Below, in pieces: positions 39,894 to 48,802 of a stretch of DNA of 64,000 nt; within the stretch, counting starts at the first letter, position 1, and each line of letters begins with the position of its first letter. This stretch comes from VXPQ01 sp965223485 (GTDB lineage Bacteria > Bacteroidota > Rhodothermia > Rhodothermales > VXPQ01). Made by a program: the position numbers and the translations under genes. The stretch is from assembly GCA_965223485.1 (NCBI GenBank), contig OZ244993.1:806001-870000 (forward strand), given 5' to 3'. The notes beneath the pieces are model-generated. The model saw nothing but the letters and a program-made list of their open reading frames with translations. It had not been told where the DNA came from and did not search any database.

Positions 39894-41591
39894 CGACGTA
39901 TTACGGATAATCCCCTGAAGCCCCGAAAGAACATAGCATCTGGCTTGGCCGACACCTTGCGTGCCGGTCCTTTCGCATCTTTGTTGCGCACGGTCGGACG
40001 TGTTGCCGACAGAGAGGGTATCGACGTATGGCTGGTGGGAGGAGCCGTACGGGATATTCTTCTGGACAGGTCCGTCCCGGAACTGGATTTCGTAGCGGTC
40101 GGACCGGGCAGCGGCATCCGTCTTGCCCAGGCGCTTGCGAAAGAACTCGGCGGACGTACCGTTCATGTGTACGAGACCTATGGAACCGCCGCCATCCGCG
40201 TACCCCGGCCCGGAGTCAATGGGAAATCCGGCGACAGCAAGGTGCTTGCGCTGGAATTCGTAGGAGCGCGAAAAGAGAGCTACCGCCGCGAATCGAGAAA
40301 GCCCGTCGTCGAAGACGGCTCGCTGATGGACGACCTGCGCCGACGCGACTTCACGATAAACGCGATGGCGGCCTCCATGAACCCGGATCGTTTCGGGGTG
40401 CTGGAGGATCCGTTCGATGGGCTGGCGGACTTGTCCGAGGGTATACTCCGAACCCCTCTCGACCCCGGCATTACGTTCGAAGACGATCCGCTCCGGATGA
40501 TTCGCGCCGCAAGGTTTGCAACCCGACTGCAGTTCCGGATTGACGCACAGGCGCTGCATGCCATGAAACGGCAGGGCGGGCGGATCGCTATCGTGAGCAA
40601 GGAGCGCATTACGGACGAACTGCAGAAGATCATCTGTGCGGCATGTCCCTCGGTGGGGTTCCGGATTCTTTTCAATTCCGGCCTGCTGAAGCATATTCTG
40701 CCGGAGCTCACGGCGCTGCAGGGCGTCGAAACCGTGGACGGGCATCGCCACAAAGACAATTTCTTCCATACGCTGCAAGTCCTCGATAACCTCTCGGCGA
40801 TGACGGCGAACCGGGGCGGCGAGGAGACATGCTATCTGCGCTGGGCGGCGCTTCTGCACGACATCGGCAAGCCGCGCACCAAACGATTGTCGCGTACCGC
40901 CGGATGGACCTTTCACGGGCATGAGGAGGTCGGTGCGAGAATGATACCCGGCGTCTTCAAAAAGCTCCGGCTTCCCTCCGGCGATCCGGTAAAGTATGTA
41001 CAGAAACTCATCCGGCTGCATCACCGGCCCGTGTCCCTTGTGGACGAGGAAGTCACCGATTCCGCCGTACGGCGGCTCCTCTTTGAGGCGGGGGACGATA
41101 TCGAGGATCTGATGACGCTGGTTCGGGCGGACATCACGTCGAAGAATCCACAGCGTGTCCGTCGCTATCTCGCTGCGTTCAATCATGTCGAGGATAAAAT
41201 GCAGAAGGTCGAGGAAAAGGATCGCCTTCGTAATTTCCGCCCTCCCGTGGACGGACGCGAGATCATGCAGACGCTGGGTATCGGAGAATCTGTGGTTGTC
41301 GGCATCGTCAAGGAAACGATCCGGGAGGCGATTCTGGAGGGAGACATCCCCAACGAACATGACGCCGCCTTTCAACTCATGATGGAAATCAAGGACGATG
41401 CACTGCGGCGCGGTACGCTTTTCGAGGAGTTTATCGCTGAACTAAAAGGACCGGAAAACGCCGCAATCGGCGCTATCAAGGAGGTCGTGTTCTCCGGGGA
41501 TCTGCCACAGGACCGCACTGCCGCCTGGCAGTATCTGACGGATATCAAGAACGGCGTGACGGAACGCCGCCGGGAAGAAAACGGGGCGTGA
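39861..41591 (+). CDS. cca: CCA-adding tRNA nucleotidyltransferase / poly(A) polymerase family
   Basis: A 576-residue class II nucleotidyltransferase. The head motif VWLVGGAVRDILLDRSVPEL (about 54-73) is followed by DFVAV; the usual D-x-D appears as E-L-D. RRRDFTINAMA is the next motif, then an arm-and-body helical region, then an HD domain (HKDNFFHTLQVLDNL ... LRWAALLHDIGKPRTK). The tail contains two similar 30-residue segments (GIVKETIREAILEGDIP, then AIKEVVFSGDLPQDRTAA). Either CCA addition or polyadenylation is possible; because both tRNA genes here lack CCA, CCA addition is likely essential. The start at 39861 has no Shine-Dalgarno and lies in a repeat. Confidence 0.88.
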   Translation: MNGITNAISLVRRITDNPLKPRKNIASGLADTLRAGPFASLLRTVGRVADREGIDVWLVGGAVRDILLDRSVPELDFVAVGPGSGIRLAQALAKELGGRTVHVYETYGTAAIRVPRPGVNGKSGDSKVLALEFVGARKESYRRESRKPVVEDGSLMDDLRRRDFTINAMAASMNPDRFGVLEDPFDGLADLSEGILRTPLDPGITFEDDPLRMIRAARFATRLQFRIDAQALHAMKRQGGRIAIVSKERITDELQKIICAACPSVGFRILFNSGLLKHILPELTALQGVETVDGHRHKDNFFHTLQVLDNLSAMTANRGGEETCYLRWAALLHDIGKPRTKRLSRTAGWTFHGHEEVGARMIPGVFKKLRLPSGDPVKYVQKLIRLHHRPVSLVDEEVTDSAVRRLLFEAGDDIEDLMTLVRADITSKNPQRVRRYLAAFNHVEDKMQKVEEKDRLRNFRPPVDGREIMQTLGIGESVVVGIVKETIREAILEGDIPNEHDAAFQLMMEIKDDALRRGTLFEEFIAELKGPENAAIGAIKEVVFSGDLPQDRTAAWQYLTDIKNGVTERRREENGA

Positions 41592-41725
41592 GCGAATTGA
41601 CTCATGCGACTCCGGCATAATGCCGATGGGATGGCGAGCCGCCACCCACGATCTTTTATTTTTATTAAGACTTTGTCTATATTGTGTCCGGCTCGTTCCA
41701 TTCTCCAGAAAACGTGCATAGCCAC

Positions 41726-42721
41726 ATGCCCCGTACATACGCATCCGCGGCTGCTATTCTGCTTGCCCTATGCATTGGAGCATGCGGCGAACCCGAGCCG
41801 CAAACGGTCGTGATCTACTCCGGGCGAAGCGAATCGCTCGCAGGCCCCATCCTTGAACGTTTCCAGGCGCAAACAGGCATCACCGTAGAGGTCCGGTATG
41901 GAAACACGGCGCAACTGGCCGTAGCCCTTTCGGAAGAAGGCATACAAACCGAGGCGGATCTTTTCTGGGCCCAGGACGCCGGCGCGTTGGGCGCCGTACA
42001 GGAAGAAGGCCTCCCGGCGACTCTTCCCGACTCGTTGCTTACCAGAGTCCCGGAATATTTTCGAAATGGTTCGGGAACGTGGGTGGCAACGAGCGGTCGA
42101 GCGCGCGTACTGGCATACAGCCCCGAGCGCACCACGACGGAAACACGTCCCGCAAGCATTTTCTATCTGGCGCAGGAACCCTATGCCGGCCGTGTCGGAT
42201 GGGCGCCGGCCAACGGTTCGTTCCAGGCGCATGTGACCGCACTTCGCACCATAGCAGGCGACGAAGCCACACAAAATTGGCTCCGGGCCATGCAGGAAAA
42301 CGGGGCAAAAAACTATCCGAACAATCGAACCATCGTGCAAGCCATTGCCGATGGAGAAATCGATCTGGGATTGCCCAACCACTATTATCTGTATCGCTTC
42401 CTGAGCGAGGATCCGGACTTTCCGGTGGAACAGCAGTTCTTTGCAGCAGGCGATGCAGGCAATCTGATCAACGTGGCGGGGATCGCTATGCTGGCGTCTT
42501 CCACGCGACAAGCCGCCGCCCTGAAACTGATCGATTTCCTGCTTTCGGAGGAAGCCCAACAATACTTCGTGCAGGAAACGTATGAATATGCGGTCATCGA
42601 AGGAATCGAGTCGCCTGCAGGGCTTCCCGGCGCAAACCAGGTGGTTCCCGATATCGATCTTGACGCGTTGAGCGACCTTGACGGCACGCTCGACATGCTG
42701 CGTGAGGTCGAACTCCTCTGA
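41726..42721 (+). CDS. fbpA: Iron(III)-type ABC importer, substrate-binding lipoprotein
   Basis: A 331-residue periplasmic binding protein of the FbpA/FutA class. A lipobox-like LLALCIGAC puts the lipid cysteine at residue 20. The mature part opens TVVIYSGRSESLAGPILERF, and GLPNHYYLYRF matches the tyrosine-rich metal site of these proteins. The longest frame begins at TTG 41684; ATG 41726 gives the normal lipoprotein signal. It heads a three-gene operon with the permease (43 bases on) and ATPase. AGAC-TTT-GTCT at 41674-41684 is a small upstream palindrome. Confidence 0.9.
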   Translation: MPRTYASAAAILLALCIGACGEPEPQTVVIYSGRSESLAGPILERFQAQTGITVEVRYGNTAQLAVALSEEGIQTEADLFWAQDAGALGAVQEEGLPATLPDSLLTRVPEYFRNGSGTWVATSGRARVLAYSPERTTTETRPASIFYLAQEPYAGRVGWAPANGSFQAHVTALRTIAGDEATQNWLRAMQENGAKNYPNNRTIVQAIADGEIDLGLPNHYYLYRFLSEDPDFPVEQQFFAAGDAGNLINVAGIAMLASSTRQAAALKLIDFLLSEEAQQYFVQETYEYAVIEGIESPAGLPGANQVVPDIDLDALSDLDGTLDMLREVELL

Positions 42722-42764
42722 ACATCTATAACCGAACGGGCTATTCGCTTCGGAGGCCGCTGGC

Positions 42765-44345
42765 GTGACCCGTGTCCTCACCTATCTTCGCCGCCCGTGG
42801 TCCTGGTACGTCCTCGCGCCGATCCTGCTTGTCGTGATCGGTGTGATCGTTCCTGTAATCTACCTGGTGCTGCGGGCCTTCGAGGCCGATGCCGACACGC
42901 TGGGCGATCTCGTATTCCGAACGAGGAATCTGTACCTGTTCGCAAACACGTTCCTGCTGGCTATGGGCGTACTGGCGCTCGGTTCCGTCATTGCCCTCCC
43001 GATGGCGTGGCTGACAACGCGCACACACACCCGTTTCCGGCGCGTCTTTACCTTGTTCGGTGTGCTGCCGCTGGCTATCCCGGGCTACATCATGGCGTAC
43101 GTCCTGCTTGCTACGACAGGATCGTACGGTACGCTGGCCCGCCTCTTCGGAATCGAAATACCGCGTATCAGCGGATACGCCGGTGCAGTGCTTGCCCTCA
43201 CACTGGCAACATTCCCATACCTGTTTCTAAACCTGCGCACTGCCCTGCTGGGCCTTGATCCCGCCCTCGAAGAAACGGCGCGGTCGCTGGGAAGCGGTAC
43301 GCGGCGCGTGCTGTTACGAGTGATCGGGCCGCAACTCCGGCCTGCGTTCTCGGCGGGCGCCCTGTTGGTGGGATTGCACGTACTGGGCGATTTCGGGGTA
43401 GTGTCCCTGATGCGCTTCGAAACATTCAGTTACGCTCTTTACCTCCAGTATGCCGCCTCGTACGACCGGGTATACGCCGCATGTCTGGCCCTCATGCTGC
43501 TGGCGCTCACCGGTATGGTGCTGTTCCTCGAAGCACGCCTGCTGCGCGGATTGCTTCTTCACCGGACCGGCGCCGGGGCCCCTCGGCGCATTCGGCGCAC
43601 TTCGCTCGGAGCATGGAAAGGGCCTGCCTACCTCTTCCTGCTTGGAACGGCGATCCTATCCGTCGGCATTCCGGCGACCACGGTGGCCTACTGGATGTTC
43701 CGGACAGAACCCGGATCTTTGGCAGATCTTGCCCAGGCCCTGTGGGCCTCGCTATCGGCCAGCGCCCCGGCAGCCTTTTTGGCGACGGCATTGGCGCTGC
43801 CCATCGCCTACCTTGGCGTGCGCTCGCCTTCCCGCCCGGTGCGAGCGCTGGAGCGCGTTGCCTGGTTCGGTTATGCGACGCCCCCACTCGCTTTTGCGCT
43901 TGCGCTCATTTTCTTCTCGCTCCGGTCGATACCGTGGGCCTACCAGACGCTTGGCCTGCTCATTGTCGCCTATGGACTGCACTTCATGGCCGAGGCCGTA
44001 GGGCCCATCCGCAGTGCACTATACCAGGCGCCGCCCAGCATGGAGGAAGCGGCGCGCACGCTTGGCAGATCGCCGCTTCGGGCTTTCCTTGAAGCCACGT
44101 TTCCCCTCCTCCGCAGAGGTCTTCTTGTGGGCATTGCCTTCGTATTTCTGTCGGCCATGAAGGAACTCCCGATCACTTTTTTGCTTTCACCGATCGGGTT
44201 CCAAACGCTCGCAGTAAATGTCTGGGGGCACACGAACGAGGCTCTGTTCGGCGCTGCGGCGCCTTATGCGCTGACCATCATGCTCATTTCGTCCCTGTTC
44301 GTCGGGCTCCTGCTCATGCAGAGCGGGCGCCCCATGCGATCGTAG
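42765..44345 (+). CDS. fbpB: Iron-type ABC importer, fused permease
   Basis: A 526-residue membrane protein with two BPD_transp_1 permease halves and about 12 hydrophobic helices. Each half carries an EAA loop: EETARSLGSGTRRVLLRVIGPQ and EEAARTLGRSPLRAFLEATFP. The fused architecture is typical of FbpB/SfuB-type ferric permeases. The start is GTG 42765, with GGAGG 9 bases upstream. It couples the binding protein and the ATPase gene, 61 bases downstream. Confidence 0.92.
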   Translation: MTRVLTYLRRPWSWYVLAPILLVVIGVIVPVIYLVLRAFEADADTLGDLVFRTRNLYLFANTFLLAMGVLALGSVIALPMAWLTTRTHTRFRRVFTLFGVLPLAIPGYIMAYVLLATTGSYGTLARLFGIEIPRISGYAGAVLALTLATFPYLFLNLRTALLGLDPALEETARSLGSGTRRVLLRVIGPQLRPAFSAGALLVGLHVLGDFGVVSLMRFETFSYALYLQYAASYDRVYAACLALMLLALTGMVLFLEARLLRGLLLHRTGAGAPRRIRRTSLGAWKGPAYLFLLGTAILSVGIPATTVAYWMFRTEPGSLADLAQALWASLSASAPAAFLATALALPIAYLGVRSPSRPVRALERVAWFGYATPPLAFALALIFFSLRSIPWAYQTLGLLIVAYGLHFMAEAVGPIRSALYQAPPSMEEAARTLGRSPLRAFLEATFPLLRRGLLVGIAFVFLSAMKELPITFLLSPIGFQTLAVNVWGHTNEALFGAAAPYALTIMLISSLFVGLLLMQSGRPMRS

Positions 44346-44406
44346 CTACCAGGCAGTACAACCGGCCTCCGGCGCCAGCCGATCCGAAACACAGGATCAT
44401 CCCACC

Positions 44407-45453
44407 ATGCGCGAACTGCTTTCCGTCAACGATCTGACCAAGCGCCTCCCGGCAACCGGGCCGCCGGTCGTCAGTGCGTTGACGTTCTCTGTCAGAGAGG
44501 GAGAGATCTTCGCGCTGCTCGGCCCCAGCGGCTGCGGAAAAACGACGACACTGCGTCTCATCGCGGGCTTCGAACGCCCCAACGCGGGAGCAATCCGCAT
44601 CGGTGAGCAATGCATGGCCGATGCAACAACCCATGTGGCCCCGGAGAAACGCGGCGTCGGGGTCGTGTTCCAGGATTTTGCCCTGTTTCCCCATCTGAAT
44701 GTGGCGGAAAATGTGGGGTTCGGACTCTTGTCTCTCTCTCGGGCGGATCGCAAGCGGCGCATCAAGGAAACGATTCGACTCGTTGGTCTGGCGGGATTTG
44801 AGGAACGCAAGCCCCACGAACTCTCCGGGGGGCAACAGCAGCGTGTTGCGATCGCACGAACGCTTGCGCCGAAACCGGACCTGATTCTGCTGGACGAACC
44901 GTTTTCGAACCTGGATGCCCTGCTGCGGCAAACCACCCGGCAGGAAATCCGGGATGTGCTCAAGGAAGCCGGTACGACCACGGTCATGGTTACGCACGAC
45001 CAGGAGGAGGCGCTCTCGTTTGCAGACCGGATGGGCGTGATGCGAAACGGCAGAATCGAACAGATCGGTACGCCGGAAGAGGTATATTACCGCCCCCGAA
45101 CGCTCTTCGTCGCCCAGTTTCTGGGACGCACGAACCTGCTGCTTTCCGATGCGGACGGCATGGAAGCGGATACGCCGGTAGGGCGTGTGGCCCTGAACAG
45201 AAAAGCACAGGGCCCGGTGCTACTCTCTCTGCGGCCCGAACACCTGACGCTCAAAGAGGCTACCCCGGGTGGAACGTGCGCCGGATCTGTCCTGGCGAGA
45301 GCCTTCAAGGGGCATGACATTACGTTTACCGTTCTGCTGGACGGAAGCGAATACCTCGTACACACCCATAACGGGATGCCCTTCCAGCCCGGAGATTCCG
45401 TGGAGCTGGAGCCCATCGAGCTGGCAGTGGTGCTGGAGAGTAGTATGGGATAG
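44407..45453 (+). CDS. fbpC: Iron-type ABC importer, ATPase subunit
   Basis: A 348-residue ABC ATPase. Walker A GPSGCGKTT is near residues 39-47, the signature LSGGQQQRVAIARTLAPKPD near 139 and Walker B LILLDEPFSNLD follows; HDQEEALSFADRMGVM gives the H-loop. The C-terminal TOBE-like domain (about 245-348, LLSLRPEHLTLKEA) fits FbpC/CysA-type importers. It forms the transporter with the two upstream gene products. Confidence 0.93.
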   Translation: MRELLSVNDLTKRLPATGPPVVSALTFSVREGEIFALLGPSGCGKTTTLRLIAGFERPNAGAIRIGEQCMADATTHVAPEKRGVGVVFQDFALFPHLNVAENVGFGLLSLSRADRKRRIKETIRLVGLAGFEERKPHELSGGQQQRVAIARTLAPKPDLILLDEPFSNLDALLRQTTRQEIRDVLKEAGTTTVMVTHDQEEALSFADRMGVMRNGRIEQIGTPEEVYYRPRTLFVAQFLGRTNLLLSDADGMEADTPVGRVALNRKAQGPVLLSLRPEHLTLKEATPGGTCAGSVLARAFKGHDITFTVLLDGSEYLVHTHNGMPFQPGDSVELEPIELAVVLESSMG

Positions 45454-45527
45454 GAAGATCGACGCTATGAATCAGTATACATCCCTAAAATGCCAACGCA
45501 TACCTCAGGAACCTGCCACCAGTCAAT

Positions 45528-45641
45528 ATGCCTGAATTCAAGATTAAGAACGCGGAACTTGCCGAGGCCGTATCGCAGAAACAGCATGCTTTTCCGAAGT
45601 ATACAACCCAGATTATGAACCTGGCCAACCAGAATGCACAA
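45528..45641 (+). pseudogene. Truncated MjaI-type restriction endonuclease (N-terminal stub)
   Basis: The first 38 codons, with a start at ATG 45528, read as a credible protein: AFPKYTTQIMNLANQNAQ is a string I know from MjaI-family (CTAG-cutting) endonucleases. Beyond codon 38 the frame continues only through the antisense of the methyltransferase C-terminus and looks random (RKGVDYRMATPECF), so more than three quarters of a normal endonuclease is missing. The methyltransferase partner is present tail to tail and its stop lies inside this remnant, consistent with a deletion joining the two genes. Family assignment is from memory. Confidence 0.65.
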
Positions 45642-46818
45642 CGCAAGGGGGTCGATTACCGGATGGCAACGCCTGAGTGTTTTGCTTTATCACAGGCGGC
45701 TTTGTCGCCACGTCCATCAACCGGTGCGCATTGCCCGGTTTGATGGCGGGCATTTCGTCAGGCCGGGTGTCCCTGTCATATTGCGCCCTGGCTGTCACGC
45801 CGTCGGTTTCAGGGGCGATTCCTATACCTGTTATATCATCCAGTAACAGGTCCTGCTCTTGTGCGGTCATTACCGGAAAATCGTAATGGCGGTTCGCATA
45901 TTTCAGCGGGCCGTGCTCTGCCGTGCGCGTACGAACCCAATCTTGATGCCGGACCAGCCGGCGGCGATTGTATTCGCCGGCAATGCGGGGCGTAGCCTCC
46001 AGGAAAGTCCGCGCGACAGGTATTAATGTATTGTCGATCTCAATGCTCAGGGAATTTCGCCCTGAGGCCAGCGCCGCAACCAGTGTGGTCCCGGTACCCG
46101 CAAAGGGATCCAGAACCACATCCCCCTTGATGGAAAACATGCTAATGAGCCGGTAGGCCAACTCGAACGGAAATGCCCCGCTGCGCTCTCGGGCCACGGT
46201 GTTGACCAGACGCTGGTCGACCCCCTTTATGTCAAACCACATATCGGAAAACCAGACGTTACGCTCTTCCCAAAAGAACGCGCTTTCCCGGCGCCGGGCC
46301 TTCTCGGCTGCGTTATCGAACCTTCTGCGCCTGCCCTTGCGCAGAATGAGAATGTATTCGTGTTCGTAGGTCACGTACGCCCCTACGGGCAACATCCCGG
46401 ACCCCATGAACTTGTTGGGAGCGTTTGTTTGCTTGCGCCAGAGTATGTCGGGCAAAGCTGCAAATCCATGTCCAAGGAAACAGCCAAGTATTCGGGAATG
46501 ATTGGAATACAGCTGAAAATCGCCGTCAAGGGTTCGGGTCGCATCGCCGATATTGATACAGGCAAGGCCGCCCGGTTTCAGGACCCGGCTGCATTCCTCC
46601 CAGGCCGTATCGAGGAGTTGATGCATGAGGTCGAAAGCAGGTCCGCCCTCTCCGCGGGCCAGCCGGACGCTGATACGGTCATCCTGTGAAATGAACACAT
46701 CATCCCACATGGCGACCATCGGATAAGGCGGCGAGGTGACGATCAGGTCAACCGATGCATCCGGAACCTTGTCCATCGACCGGGCAGAACCGCATATCAG
46801 TCTCGAAGTCGTTTCCAT
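45613..46818 (-). CDS. SPPY-type DNA methyltransferase, probably CTAG-specific N4-cytosine
   Basis: A 401-residue modification enzyme. TSPPYPMVAMWDDVF (about 29-43) is catalytic motif IV and DPFAGTGTTLVAA near 240 is SAM motif I. CINIGDATRTLDGDFQLYSNHSRI and WRKQTNAPNKFMGSGMLPVGAY are strings I associate with the methylases that accompany MjaI-type endonucleases. GGGGAGGG lies 5 bases before ATG 46818, which decides the start over a 10-residue extension. The last ten residues (PPCVVHSGWPGS region) are antisense to the endonuclease remnant. It is now effectively an orphan methylase. Confidence 0.87.
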   Translation of the reverse strand: METTSRLICGSARSMDKVPDASVDLIVTSPPYPMVAMWDDVFISQDDRISVRLARGEGGPAFDLMHQLLDTAWEECSRVLKPGGLACINIGDATRTLDGDFQLYSNHSRILGCFLGHGFAALPDILWRKQTNAPNKFMGSGMLPVGAYVTYEHEYILILRKGRRRRFDNAAEKARRRESAFFWEERNVWFSDMWFDIKGVDQRLVNTVARERSGAFPFELAYRLISMFSIKGDVVLDPFAGTGTTLVAALASGRNSLSIEIDNTLIPVARTFLEATPRIAGEYNRRRLVRHQDWVRTRTAEHGPLKYANRHYDFPVMTAQEQDLLLDDITGIGIAPETDGVTARAQYDRDTRPDEMPAIKPGNAHRLMDVATKPPVIKQNTQALPSGNRPPCVVHSGWPGS

Positions 46819-46938
46819 GCTACCCTCCCCTTGAAATGCAGCGTACACATCCTGCCCACAGGATACCCCTTACTGTAAGGAATGTACCGAAGCCAGCGTT
46901 TCTTAGTGCGGGTATTTTCGACGCATTTCCGTGAAAAT

Positions 46939-47003
46939 GCACACCATCGCAGGGAATGACGTAGTTTGACGCCTCTGACACCATATAGCGGCCGCCATGC
47001 ATG
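46939..47003 (-). repeat. Dispersed repeat, copy A
   Basis: On the minus strand it reads CATGCATGGCGG, a 19-base variable part, then a core starting GTCAAACTACGTCATTCCCT that ends CGATGGTGTGC. The 29-base core is identical to copy B at 50427-50482. The outer end contains, on the plus strand, the start codon of the TfoX-C gene (46997). Confidence 0.85.
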
Positions 47004-47272
47004 TCGAAAGCCTGAAAAACATTGGTCCGAAGACCGCCGCATGGCTGCACGATACAGGCATACATACGCGCGCCGATCTTGAAGCAATGGGCGCGGTCAT
47101 GGCCTGGAAAATACTCAAGCATCAGAGACCGGAGCAGGTTACGATCCTGCTCCTTTATGCTTTGGATGGCGCGCTTTCCGGGAAACACTGGAACGCGCTT
47201 GGACCGGAGCGTAAGAAAGTGCTCAAACAAGAGGCTCATACCCGGTTGGATGTAGCACCTTCTCACTCCTGA
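46997..47272 (+). CDS. TfoX C-terminal-domain protein
   Basis: A 91-residue protein matching the C-terminal domain of TfoX/Sxy alone (MHVESLKNIGPKTAAWLHDT, a helix-hairpin-helix-like start, then ILLLYALDGALSGKHWNAL). In Gammaproteobacteria TfoX controls competence; stand-alone C-domain proteins have no settled function. Its ATG overlaps dispersed repeat A. It is followed 18 bases on by the flavoprotein gene, so possible cotranscription. Confidence 0.85.
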   Translation: MHVESLKNIGPKTAAWLHDTGIHTRADLEAMGAVMAWKILKHQRPEQVTILLLYALDGALSGKHWNALGPERKKVLKQEAHTRLDVAPSHS

Positions 47273-47289
47273 AAAAATCAACCTGTACG

Positions 47290-48792
47290 ATGTCCACGGA
47301 CTACGATCTCATTGTCATTGGAGGCGGCGCAGCCGGCCTCACTGCTTCGGGTGTGGGCGCGAGTTTCGGCGCCCGCACCCTCATGGTGGAGCAAGCCCGA
47401 CTCGGCGGCGATTGCACCTGGTACGGCTGCGTGCCCAGCAAAGCGCTCCTGAGCGCGGCGCACGTTGCGCACAGCGCGCGAAGAGCCGGGGAATTCGGCA
47501 TTCGGACGGGCGATGTGTCGGCGAACTTTCCGGAGGTCATCGCGGGCGTCCACGCGTTGCGCGAGCAAATTTACGAAGATGCGGACGCCCCGGAGATTTA
47601 CGAAAACATGGGGATCGACGTGAAACAGGGAGTAGCCCGGTTCACGGATTCCCGGACCATCGAGATTGCCTCGGATGGAACGGCGGAGCGGTTCTCCGCA
47701 CGCCGGTTCATCATCGCTACGGGGGGCATGGCCTTTATTCCGCCGATCAAGGGCCTTCGGGACGTACCCTGCCTCACGAACGAAACAATCTTTGAGCTGA
47801 CCGAACAGCCCCGGCGCCTTATCGTGCTCGGAGCCGGGCCCATCGGCACCGAGATGGCGCAGGCATTCCGGCGCCTCGGATCGGAAGTCACCGTGATCGA
47901 CCGGGAATCCCGCATTCTCCTTCGGGACGACGAGGAACTCGCGGGCATGCTGCGGGCTCGCCTCGAAGAAGAGGGCATCCGGTATGTGCTGAAAGCGAAC
48001 GTGTCCTCCGTGCAAGAGCGTGGGGACGGGATAGACGTGCTGATAGGCAGTGAAACGTCAGGCGGCGGAACATCGGGCGAGAACTCCGAAAACCTTGTCC
48101 TCCATGGCGACGCACTCCTTGTGGCCGCCGGACGGAAACCCAACGTGGCGGCGCTCAACCTTGAAGCCGCGGGGGTAGCGTATGACGCACGAGGCGTCAA
48201 GGTAGATGACCGGTGCAGGACTTCCCGCTCGGGTATCTACGCCGTCGGGGACGTAACCGGGCGGTTCGCCTTTACGCACATGAGCGAGCATATGGCAAAG
48301 GTGGCGGTGATGAACGCTCTGCTGAAGGCGCCCGCAAAAATCGACGCCGCGCACCTCCCCTGGACCACCTATGCCGACCCCGAACTGGCGCATGTGGGCG
48401 CCACGGAAGACGCGCTCCGTGCGGCAGGCAGGAAATACGAGACGCTTCGGTTCCCGTATGACAAGATCGACCGCGCCATAACCGAGCGGGAGGAGTATGG
48501 CATGATCAAGGTGCACGCACGCCCGCGCGACGGGAAAATACTGGGGGCGTCCATCCTGGGCGCCCGGGGCGGCGATCTGATCTGCGAGTTAGCCCTCGCT
48601 ATGCGGCGGGGCATCTCCTTGAGGCATATCTCGGACGCCATCCACCCCTACCCTTCCTATGGATTAGGCGTGCGGCGGGCGGCGGACCAATGGTACATCA
48701 AGCGGTACTCGCCGGCGCTCATCCGCGTGTTGAAGCGCCTGTTCGGCTATCGGGGCCGAGTGCTGGAGTACGGGCCGGACGAGATCGTTTAG
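47290..48792 (+). CDS. Mercuric-reductase/dihydrolipoamide-dehydrogenase-like flavoprotein
   Basis: A 500-residue pyridine nucleotide-disulfide oxidoreductase. FAD motif IGGGAAGLTAS (9-20), redox disulfide C42/C47 in GGDCTWYGCVPSK, NAD(P) motif LGAGPIGTEMAQAF, and GIYAVGDVTG are clear, with the C-terminal dimerisation domain (PDELAHVGATEDALR region). There is no N-terminal heavy-metal domain or C-terminal vicinal cysteine pair, so reduction of mercury is unlikely. The true substrate is unknown. No lipoamide dehydrogenase complex genes are adjacent. Confidence 0.88.
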   Translation: MSTDYDLIVIGGGAAGLTASGVGASFGARTLMVEQARLGGDCTWYGCVPSKALLSAAHVAHSARRAGEFGIRTGDVSANFPEVIAGVHALREQIYEDADAPEIYENMGIDVKQGVARFTDSRTIEIASDGTAERFSARRFIIATGGMAFIPPIKGLRDVPCLTNETIFELTEQPRRLIVLGAGPIGTEMAQAFRRLGSEVTVIDRESRILLRDDEELAGMLRARLEEEGIRYVLKANVSSVQERGDGIDVLIGSETSGGGTSGENSENLVLHGDALLVAAGRKPNVAALNLEAAGVAYDARGVKVDDRCRTSRSGIYAVGDVTGRFAFTHMSEHMAKVAVMNALLKAPAKIDAAHLPWTTYADPELAHVGATEDALRAAGRKYETLRFPYDKIDRAITEREEYGMIKVHARPRDGKILGASILGARGGDLICELALAMRRGISLRHISDAIHPYPSYGLGVRRAADQWYIKRYSPALIRVLKRLFGYRGRVLEYGPDEIV

Positions 48793-48802
48793 GGAACGCG
48801 CC

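Noticed and set aside
39546..41375. 609-codon minus-strand frame
   Set aside because: Antisense shadow of cca, which has motif-level evidence; low-complexity composition and no recognisable domain.
46820..47281. Minus-strand frame of 153 codons crossing repeat A
   Set aside because: The stretch SNYVIPCDG also appears at copy B only because the DNA repeat is shared; it overlaps TfoX-C antisense and has no start support.
47290..48792. Mercury-resistance merA
   Set aside because: The redox disulfide is present, but the C-terminal cysteine pair, N-terminal metal domain and mer operon are absent.
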